Positions 55,597 to 64,000 of a stretch of DNA of 64,000 nt are shown in pieces. The notes below the pieces were generated by a model that saw only the letters and a program-made list of their open reading frames with translations, was not told where the DNA came from and made no database searches. The stretch covers positions 58,736,955 through 58,800,954 of the forward strand of contig CM063114.1 in assembly GCA_031841125.1 (NCBI GenBank), read 5' to 3'. Position numbers and translations under genes: made by a program. Positions within the stretch are counted from its first letter, which is position 1. Each line of letters begins with the position of its first letter. The stretch comes from Acanthococcus lagerstroemiae. Lineage: Eukaryota; Arthropoda; Insecta; Hemiptera; Eriococcidae.

Positions 55597-57405
55597 CTGA
55601 AAAAAGTACACGGTAAAATGAATCTACGCTAAATTTTGCATAAAAATGGTTTCCTGCACTTTCTTTGTACCTACCCTCACACCGAAAAAAAAAAAAAGGA
55701 GATACAAAAATAAGTTCACATAATACAACTCTTCAACACATATCTTATAGAGCAAGACGTCATGGAGAAGGGGAGGTTAGGTCAAGAATTTTCCAATCAC
55801 CCTGGGAATTCCTTCATTTCCTCTGTCCTCGCATGAACTCATAGTTTTTGTCTTACTTTTACTAATGGTTATTTTGGGCTACTGACGCGGACGAAAAATG
55901 AGATCGTTACATCAAGGGGATTTAAAGAAGCCAAATTTATTTCTGATATTAATTTAACAATAAGTTGAAAACTCTGGTATCAGGAGCGGGGATTGAGGAA
56001 TACAACTGTCATAAAATACGATACGGATGTCGAACATTAGGTTTCCAAGGCCATTAATTTCATCTATGGTATTATTTTGGCGTTGTAGTTAAAAATTAAG
56101 AGTACACCACATTCTTGTAGGACAATTTCATTCCTTACCCCATACCAAATTTTCAATGTTGATTCAGATCAATGTCATAATCCCTAGAGCTAATTCACTG
56201 ATACCATGTTTGTTCTCGTACGAAGTCCGAGGTTCCATAACGAATGGAACGAAAAATAAATTTCATTGGTGTGGTGTCGAAAGGAATGGGTGCAGAAGCA
56301 GTGATAACATTTTCAGGACTGCTATGATAATAGAGGGTTAATCTCAGAGCATAATTGGCATTCTTACAGCGTATGATGCTCCCCCTCCTCCATAAGGTTT
56401 TGCTCCATAAGGTCTTCGTTTAAGAAATGTATCAAATGAAACCCTAATCATGAAAACAACCATAGTCAGTTTTGATTTTTTTTAAATTTAATACCAGACT
56501 GAACTATACACGTAGCCTTATGCAAAAACATTGCAGCTGATTTTATCGTCATTATCGAAGAATGAAAACAAGCAGGCAGTTGAACTATCTGAGTAGTGGA
56601 TATAGCGTAGTCTGTCATTCAAGTTAAGAGAATCAAAACTGACACTTGTTTAGGACTCTTCGGTTTCGAGGTTTCCAAGAAAAGTACGAAAAAATTGCAA
56701 GAAACCAGTTGTACAGACAATTTAGCGTAGAATTATTTTGGCATGTACACGTTTACAAGTACGACTCAAGGTTGAAGATTTATTGAGGAACAATTGAAGA
56801 GGGAGTATATATGTCCCCTGGAAGTTCGACATGAACCTCAGTGTTCGCTACATTTCTTATATGGTCTCATCTACAGATGGGCCAAGCAGCTGATTTTCAA
56901 GAAATAAAAAACAACCTGTACGACTAGTACCCAGATCAATTCGCAGAAAACGTCTGATTAAGTTTTTACATCAGAAGGATGAATTAGCCCCCGGAAGCGG
57001 AACATTCCACATATTTTCCTGAACCCATGTAACCATACATATAGCTGTCCCAAAATCCCTTTTCTCTACTACTTCTTTTACGACTGTCTCGACTGACTAC
57101 AATATAGAACACATTAATTATCTAGAAATCAGACTGCAATCGAATTGAACTAGAAAACTCTGCGCAGGTCGAAACGTATTTCCCGCAAAGAAAAACGCAT
57201 TTTACAGTGAAACACACAGCAGCAAACACGAAACAAAAAAACAAAAAAAAACAGTCCCTTCGTTACTCTACAATGCAATTTTTCTTATTAAATTGGTAAA
57301 ACGATCGCTCGAAAGGAATTTCGCTTGTTTCAGGTTTCTCCTCCTCATTTTTCAGATCGTGTTAACACGCGTTTTAAAAAGTGATTAGGCAAGATACAGA
57401 CCCAC
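55597..57405. other. No gene recognised
   Basis: AT-rich sequence with small chance frames (56156-56341) and no recognised repeat. It may be an intron joining the candidates at 57406 and 55596. Confidence 0.4.
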
Positions 57406-57563
57406 AAGTACATGGCCAGCTGGTTCCAATCCCATCCGGAGTTGAGTAAGGAGGCCACGTCCACGGGTATAGTGGCCGTGCTCGTGCCGACGGATACGTG
57501 CGAAGAGGCCGGCCCAATGTTGGTGGATGGTGAGGGCGCATGCAATTCGGCCACGTAACTCAG
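57406..57563 (-). CDS. Unrecognised exon candidate
   Basis: On the - strand, after GTGTAGCAG, it reads LSYVAELHAPSPSTNIGPAS, SHVSVGTSTATIPVDVASLL and NSGWDWNQLAMYL. Third codon positions are GC-rich, unlike the AT-rich flanks, which supports coding use. A GTGGGT donor ends it at 57406. A GTCTGT donor nine bases later would instead give phase 0 and LAMYLW. It could be an upstream Kismet exon, but it matches no part of CHD7 I know, and the segment expected just before the SANT region (LRRLxTAYQR) was not found. The + strand is also open here (48 residues from ATG), so strand is likely but not certain. Confidence 0.45.
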
Positions 57564-59980
57564 CTGCTACACACAACAAAACAATAACAACCCCCAGTCC
57601 AAAAAAAGCAAACACTACACAGGTATACCCGTGGTAAGATAATATTCATAATTTAAGGTTAAGAAAAATTTAAAAAACGAAAAAGAAAAAAAAAATTAAA
57701 AGAAAATGCGACAGGTCCGCGAGCGTTGGACGGCAGGAAAACGAGGAAAATGATCAAAAAGAAATCATACGCAAAAATTACCATTTAAAAAACGAAATAA
57801 AAAATGAAAGAACTATTAAAGAAAATTAGAACTACGTAACTGACGATTCGTATTCGTGTTCGAAAATGTTTTGAAAAATGAGAAGTCAACCCGTTACAAC
57901 ATTTATATCTTTACACTAAAAAGTCTATCAGTATTGAACTAACGTTATTTGATCCTACTTTTGTTGTAGATACAAATTACAAACATCGACTTTTTCGACA
58001 CAAATCTCACCGAACTTACGAAACATTCAATTAAATCTTCCAGAATTTCTCCTTATCAATTATACTATTCGTTATCGAAGGAAAAAATAATAAATAAATA
58101 AATAAAAGGAAAAAAAAAAACCGGAGAGAAAGAATGCTCACGAATCGCAAATTGGATCGACTTCCTAATACCGGATGGATAAGGGAGAGGGTCAAGATTT
58201 TACGAAACAGAGGAAAACGAGGTCTAGTACCAGTGGAGAAGGACCTTCCCAGCTGAACTTCGGGTATTTTCGCACCTCTCAATTTTCAACTTTACGGTAG
58301 GCAAGAACCCCTGCACCCTCTCAACTTCGGTACTTCCCACGCGAAATGTCAACTAGATTCGACTCATTTCCGAAAGTAACACCACGGGCCAGACCGTAAC
58401 TCCAATGAAACAGCAAACTGAGAGAGCCGTGCGATCACCGACCACCGATCCAGTACTTGCAGCCATTCACCGAAAGCATTATGCACATCAAAACTCTACA
58501 CGGTCAAGTGGAACGTCACGACTTCGAAATAAAAGTACCTTTTTCACTCAAGTAGTGGAAGTATTTGGCAAAACTTTTTCAAGTGTTCGCTCATCATCGG
58601 TACTGTGCACTTATCTTACTACTCGATAAATGTGAAGCGCTGATGAACTAACGCTTGATAAAGTAACTACATCTGCTACTCAAGCCAAGAAAACACTTTT
58701 TCCGAAGTCGCATCAGAACATCCTAGTTTCTCAAAATCGTATCTCGCAGGGTAACCCATGCAGCACTTCTGCCGTCTTTTATATTCAACTATCGACGGAA
58801 ACGCACACAGCACCAATGAGCAAATCACAGGGACTTGACCTCTCCTCGGATCTGACAGAGTATTACTATTCGAAATTCCATCATTGACAACCACACACGA
58901 TCCTCTGAGAAAACGATCAACAAAACTAATCTCGATTACGCAAGATTTACGAAGGTCAATTTCACGCTACCGGACATACGACACCGTGAGGTATGGAGTT
59001 ATGACTTCCGGGGTCCTGAACCAACACTGACTTCCAACAACAATTTCAGAACTGAACGACTGAGAAATGCAAAGGAGTCGGATCAAGGAGCAAAAGCGGA
59101 GACACTGCCCAGCATTTCGAAAATTCAACGTGATGAGCATCTCGCACGAAGCTACCACAAACCAGCAAGGAGTGACCTCGAAGCAACCCTGCCGGGGGGG
59201 GGGGATACCCCGGGTGCGGACTTTCAGGGGAGCCCGATATTTTTAAAAGGTCTGAATTCCAACGCTTACGGCTACACATCATACTGTACATCAAATCAGC
59301 AATCACTCCTTACACCATGAAAGAAACCTCCTCTTATCCCGTACCTTATAATTTTTTTCCATCTGACTAAAGATCAAAAATGAAGAGTGGGGGAGGGGCT
59401 CGTGGAAATTCCCTCCAGGCCCTCTTTTTCTCTCTCGGGCAGCCTCAAAGGAGAAGAGACGCAGCCACGAGTTTTCAAAAACCTAATATTTATATTTTGG
59501 TTCCTCGGCGTATCGAGGAAGGAGAGTAAAAAAAGAAAACAAAACATAGGGTACTTAAAGCAGATTTTCAAGTCCATGTGGAACGATACCACAAAGAGAG
59601 CGAAAGCGGGCACACGCTTGTAGGAAGCCATGATATTACTAACGTGGGGTGTGTTTTCAGTAATTCACTGACCTTGGGCGGGAAGGAGGGGGATGAGTCT
59701 TAAGAGCATTTCTGACAACTAGCTATGTAACGACTAGGTGCAACTCGGGTGGTATCAAATCAGAGGACAGCTGGAAAAATGAGAAATTGAAGAAATTAAT
59801 ATGAAGAAGTTGAGATTGTGGGGGGAGGGGTCTTCAAATCATGACTGAAGACTGACAACAGGAGAAGATAACGAGTAGTAATACTTTCGCACAAGGTTCT
59901 TCTACTCCGAAAATACTCGCACAAGAGGAAAGAAAGTTTCAACTACTGGACCCAATTCTCCTCCGGCCACTAATGCGATA
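57564..59980. other. No gene recognised
   Basis: 57600-58130 is very AT-rich with A runs. From 58130 to 59700 composition is more balanced, with short frames (58405-58629, 58676-58894, 59046-59306) lacking family resemblance. A G run lies at 59194-59202. Confidence 0.4.
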
Positions 59981-60066
59981 CTCGAAAGGGTAGTTTCCGG
60001 GGCCAGGGTGCGCTGTCTCAGGGGCCATTTTGGCATGCGTGCATCGCCATACGTCCTACCACGCCA
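59981..60066. mobile_element. 90-bp retroposed unit, copy 2
   Basis: This has CTCGAAAGGGTAGTTTCCGG, GTCTCAGGGGCCATTTTGGC and ATGCGTGCATCGCCATACGT, about 90 percent identical by eye to 46517-46606 outside a short variable stretch. A GCCACTA word lies near both ends, but not symmetrically, so the target duplication is unclear. Confidence 0.7.
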
Positions 60067-60134
60067 CTACTACTTAGCGACAGGTTCAAGGTGGCGACTA
60101 TGAGAGGCTTAACAAAAATTTAGGGAACCCTAAA

Positions 60135-60393
60135 CAGGGTGTCTACAGAAACTCTATCCCCTTCACCCCTCCTCCTTTTTACTCCCTCGCTTCTCCCCCC
60201 TTCTGAATATAGATCCTGCGCAACACTTTTTAACGATCAATCATATGAATCGCAAAAAATTCATTTTCGAATACTTCTATCAAAAATGAAGGGACTTTTC
60301 AATTATATATATTTTTTTCAATTTCGGCACTTTTTAGAACTTCTAGGACCTACTTTCAAAATTCAGGATTTTTCAGCACCAGCAGATACCCTG
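60135..60393. mobile_element. GGGTGTCT-ended MITE, copy 2
   Basis: The copy starts CAGGGTGTCTACAGA and ends CAGCAGATACCCTG, imperfect inverted repeats related to 49669-49881. The interior is T-rich with GGACTTTTCAATT and GGATTTTTCAGCACC. Confidence 0.55.
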
Positions 60394-61873
60394 CTACATC
60401 AGTAACTATTGATAACGAAGCCCTACGATATTCATCAATCAGTGTAAGAGTTCCCAAAAAATCACTGAAAATTCACATCGGAAGCGTACAAATCTGAATG
60501 ACTAAGAGGAAATAATTTGAATATTTAGCTCGAAAAAACTGCAAAGTCGAAATTTTGCGAATCTTCAAGTACAAAACTGTTGATAATTGAGCCCTTAACT
60601 CTCGATGATACAGTTTTTCAGTTTTTCCTCCTAAAATATAGCAAAATCGAAACTCTAGGAACTCGTAACTCAAATATACTGATAAAGGAACCCAACAACA
60701 AAGTTTGATAATTAATGAGCTAGCGATTCTTACAACCTTCAGAAGTGGAATAACTCATATTTTGGGAACCCCAAGATCAGTGCCTGCTGTCATTCTCAAT
60801 GTCTTCCATCAGTACTTGACACATTCGAACAATTTTTCGGAAATGTACGGGTAACGGTTCGAAAATTTTTAATATCGCTAACCTATAACTCACGGGCGTT
60901 GACAGAGAGAAGAACCAACAAGCGTTGGCTCACCCCCAGCCCCGCAGCCATGAGAGGCAATCTGGGGCGGAGTCCCCTCCAAAGATATCTTGAGCCCCCC
61001 TTGGCAAAGATAACACCATTAAAAAAAATCATCATCACGCTGAACGGAAACGCACAGAAACATTTTAAAATTTAGAATAAAAGCTTGGTCAACTAATTTG
61101 GGACTTTTGGACTGGGAGTGGGATTTCGAAAAAACGTGTTTTAAAGGCGAAAAATTACTCATTTTTGCATATTTTAAATTCACTTTGAGGTGCCTTCGGG
61201 GGAAATTCGCCCCCTGGCTACACCACTGTCTCGTATAAACCTTCACATAATATACTATGTGTATCCTTAAGCCGCCCTGGTAAACAGTCAGCAGGACCCC
61301 CTATTGCAGATGACTGGCAGCGGGCTTGCTCACTCCGCTTGGATTTTCGAAAGATCTTAATTCCTTCTCCTGGAAAAGAGTGCTGCCCTCCCGAACGTAT
61401 CTTGACTCAACCCCCTCCGCTTCATGAGAAAGTCAGACGGCACCAATAAATAATCTGCCAAATGAGATCCGATTTTGCTATCAAACGAACATTTTTGAAA
61501 TAGGAAGAGAAAAAAATCTGAAACTTTGCGAACTCTGAAAACATTTTCGAGGCAGGGGATGAGAGATATACCTTCGTGCACTCGGTCCAACTGTATGCTA
61601 AATCTCGTCCGTGTAACTGTAAAATCTGTCGACGGTCAAAAGTGAAATTTTACAAGAGAGATGAGGAACGTTTCATTTTAACATATACGTCTCTATGGAC
61701 TTGGATAACTTTACAACTACCAATACTCCGCGAATTTTGATTTTTTTTTTTCTTTATGAAATTTTCACTAAAGATGCGTCTGGCGATGTAGATTCCAAAA
61801 AGTTAGAAAAATAAAAATCGAAAATTTGGCATTTAGACAGATTTACAAGAATCCGAACGATACAATGAATATA
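60394..61873. other. No gene recognised
   Basis: AT-rich sequence with chance frames only (60473-60673, 61019-61246, 61357-61590). Confidence 0.4.
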
Positions 61874-62160
61874 CAGGGTGTCCACTTTTTTTCCAAGGAT
61901 GAAATTTCCTTACTTTTCCAGATTTTTTCAGATTTTCCTAGTCCATTTTCCAACTTTTTCGACCAAACAAGTTATTTGAGTGAAAAAAAATGTTCAATTG
62001 AGTCTGGCAGAGAAAATTGTACAATTTCACATCATAAAATTTTCTTCAAAATTCCTAGACTTTTTCGATTTTCTTCCAAAATTTCCTGACTTTTCACTGA
62101 CTTTTCCAGGTCTCATAGAATTCCCTGACTCCCAGAATTTCCAGAAAAGTGGCCACCCTG
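61874..62160. mobile_element. CAGGGTGGCCAC MITE family, copy near the right end
   Basis: The copy runs from CAGGGTGTCCACTTTTTTTCC to CCAGAAAAGTGGCCACCCTG, with CCTGACTTTTCACTGACTTTTCC inside. The right end is well preserved and the left end has one change (TGTCC for TGGCC). Confidence 0.7.
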
Positions 62161-62164
62161 AATA

Positions 62165-62770
62165 GAAGAGGCGATTGAGGGGGTGGGGAGAGCAGCACAT
62201 CCCTGTATTCATCCAGGTCTCTATACTCGCCAACTATGGAAAATGTTTAGAAGAAGGAGTGCTGATAAGGGAGACGGGAGGGAAGAACCCTCCATGTGTT
62301 CCGTCAATTCTATAGTCGATAAATTTTCAATCGGCCAAATCTAAAAAAATTTTTGAGGGAGTAACGAGTAGCGGCGTAGTTTTCTACGCGATTAGCTCCA
62401 CTTTTTTATAAATTTTGCACAATTATCAACACAGGATTTTTAGGAGGGGAAAAACGGGGAAAAGAGCGTACACCTTTATACCATCATGTACTTGTTCAAT
62501 TCTATCTCCAGGAAATTTTACTGAACGTGCCAATTTTAGAAAATGTTTCAAGGGAGAGTCCATGGAGAAGGAGAGGGAACAACCATCCATGTACTCGCAC
62601 AATTCTATTTCTTGTAAATTTTGCCTAATTGGCCAACTCTGGGAAATGTTTTCAAGAGGTTGAGCGAAAAGGTGAGGGAGAGGGACATCTCTTTATGTAT
62701 TCGATCAGTTCTGGGAGAAATATTTCCACGTATTTGACCAATTCCGATATCTTGCGTTATTTTTATAAAA
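62165..62770. repeat. Degenerate tandem repeat, unit about 90-115 bp
   Basis: The phrases CC(A/T)TGTA(C/T)TCG, CAATTCTAT(T/C)TC, AAATTTT and GGCCAACTCTGGGAAATGTTT(T)(C)A(A/G)(G)AGG recur starting near 62200, 62295, 62490, 62590 and 62690. Units are diverged and some are incomplete. Confidence 0.6.
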
Positions 62771-63118
62771 TACTATCAACCTGACCTTCTTCCCATCTCA
62801 TAGAAAAACTCACGGCGAGTTGTCTGCCAAAAATTCGAAAAAATACATGGGTAGATCTGTTATGCTTCTTCAAAATCTAGCAGATGGGTAGATAGTCCAA
62901 CAGACCAAAACCAACCAGTAGGACAAACTAAAGATGACATAACGCAGGATTTCGAAAGGTGGATGTTCCTGTGTCCCCGGACGTAATTACGTACTTGCCT
63001 GTCTGTCTCAAGAGATGTGTTTTCGTCTGAATGTGGCATTCACCATCAACCCCTCCCCCCCCCCCACAAAACGACCTTTATTCCTTCTCAAACTATACAT
63101 AATATTATATAGAATAGG

Positions 63119-63990
63119 TTAAGTTGCCCTCTGTTGGGCAAAAGCCTCTTTCAGACGCTCCCATTCCTTCCTGTTTTGCGCGATCCTGTGATATTGTTCG
63201 CGCCGGAACATTCTATCCATCTCATCCCTCCATCTGGTTCTTTGTTTCCCTTTTTTTCTCCCCCCTTTCAAAAACCAGTCGAAAATCATTGTCGTCCACC
63301 TGTTATTGTCCATTCTCGCCAGTGTCCAGCCCAGTCCCACTCGAGCCTCCTTACAGCCTGGAGGAAGTTAATGTCGTGTTTTAACTTCCTTTTAATTTTA
63401 GATTAATTAATCTTGTCTTTCCTCTTTATCCCAAAGATTGCTTTTTCCAAACTGTTTTGCTGAATGACGATTTTGTCCTCTTCCATTTTAGTGAGCGACT
63501 AGGTCTGACAACCATACGACAGGGCGGCAAAGGCGCAACTGTTCAAAATTTGTCCTTTTTGTTTCAATGAAAAGCTTCCTTGAAATATTTTTTTCAAATA
63601 CCAAAATTTTTTTCACGAGTTGGCTATTCTTATGTCCGATTCCAAATTTTTTGTTTTGTTAAATGTTACATCGTTTGCCCTAAATATTCAATTTCCTCCA
63701 CCCGCTCTTTTTCCCCCACTTATAGCCACAGGATCCCCCCCCCCGGTTGTTCGACTAAATTTTCTGTTTTTCCTACATTAATTTTCAGGCCCGCTTCCTC
63801 TCGCCGTTCGCTTAGTTCTTCCAGCACATCCCTCGGCTCGTCCCCGGAGCCCGCTACCAGGGCAATAAGCGAATCTCTAGTTGTTTAATCTCCATCCATT
63901 CACAAGCACTCTCTTCGTTTCCCAGTCCATTTTTTCCATAACTTCTTCAAATCGGAGATAAGGGATCACCCTGGTTCACCCCCCCCCGGT
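63119..63990 (-). mobile_element. RTE-type non-LTR retrotransposon 3' end, inactivated
   Basis: The - strand shows, in order, VNQGDPLSP (reverse-transcriptase motif), then FEEVMEKMDWETKRVLVNGW, then IALVAGSGDEPRDVLEELS and EAGLKINVGKTENLVE. Much later come RRLEWDWAGH and DNNRWTTMIFDW, QRTRWRDEMDRM and NRKEWERLKEAF before a stop at 63119. This is the palm and carboxyl region of RTE-clade elements. Defects: a frame change after the first motif; a stop just before the catalytic box; loss of the two catalytic aspartates, where only the flanking bases remain (RFA then IALVA); another frame change after DWAGH; and a weak or missing segment between. The element cannot encode an active enzyme. Confidence 0.85.
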
Positions 63991-64000
63991 CTACGGCGAA
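63991..64000. other. Window edge inside or beside the retrotransposon
   Basis: The retrotransposon appears to continue past the window end; a run of C at 63980-63988 just precedes it. Confidence 0.3.

Noticed and set aside
57411..57557. + strand frame opposite the unrecognised exon (48 residues from ATG)
   Set aside because: The - strand has the better acceptor and protein-like order; the + frame has a weak left boundary. Not fully excluded.

Overview
This is a eukaryotic nuclear window from an arthropod, most likely an insect. The spliced Rpb3 protein resembles the Drosophila version more closely than the vertebrate one, and the genes have GT-AG introns, AT-rich non-coding DNA and many small transposons. 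No bacterial or viral features were seen.

Layout. (1) Positions 472-1626 (+) hold a complete five-exon gene for RNA polymerase II subunit Rpb3 (274 residues). (2) Positions 1980-5950 are degenerate repeats and minisatellite. (3) Positions 6084-6258 (+) hold one isolated terminal exon with the second half of a death domain, closest by eye to netrin receptor UNC-5. (4) Positions 7232-21140 hold a 13.4-kb satellite array bounded by inverted flanking repeats. Monomers come in three length classes (about 240, 272 and 333-336 bp), and the right half is a hexameric higher-order repeat of 1,785-1,786 bp. Most monomers carry an internal inverted repeat, so each could fold as a hairpin. (5) Positions 21460-48444 (-) hold the 3' part of a CHD6-9/Kismet chromatin remodeller: twelve exons that join in frame into 1,759 residues, covering the SANT/SLIDE-like region, a basic/acidic linker, the BRK domain and a low-complexity tail, followed by an AT-rich 3' UTR. 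The chromodomains and helicase must lie to the right, outside the window or in exons I could not find. (6) Positions 48445-64000 are gene-poor, with two unrecognised exon candidates (57406-57563 and 55519-55596, both -), nested MITEs and SINEs, and a dead RTE-type retrotransposon end at 63119-63990.

Rpb3 and the Kismet-like gene converge on the satellite. The Kismet introns hold most of the mobile elements: tRNA-derived SINEs, a CAGGGTGGCCAC-ended MITE family, a GAAC-rich foldback family and PIF/Harbinger-like MITEs. Several insertions can be proved inside the window by target-site duplications and by uninterrupted copies of the same host repeat.

All family names are by-eye recognition from translated sequence and known motifs; no database search was run.
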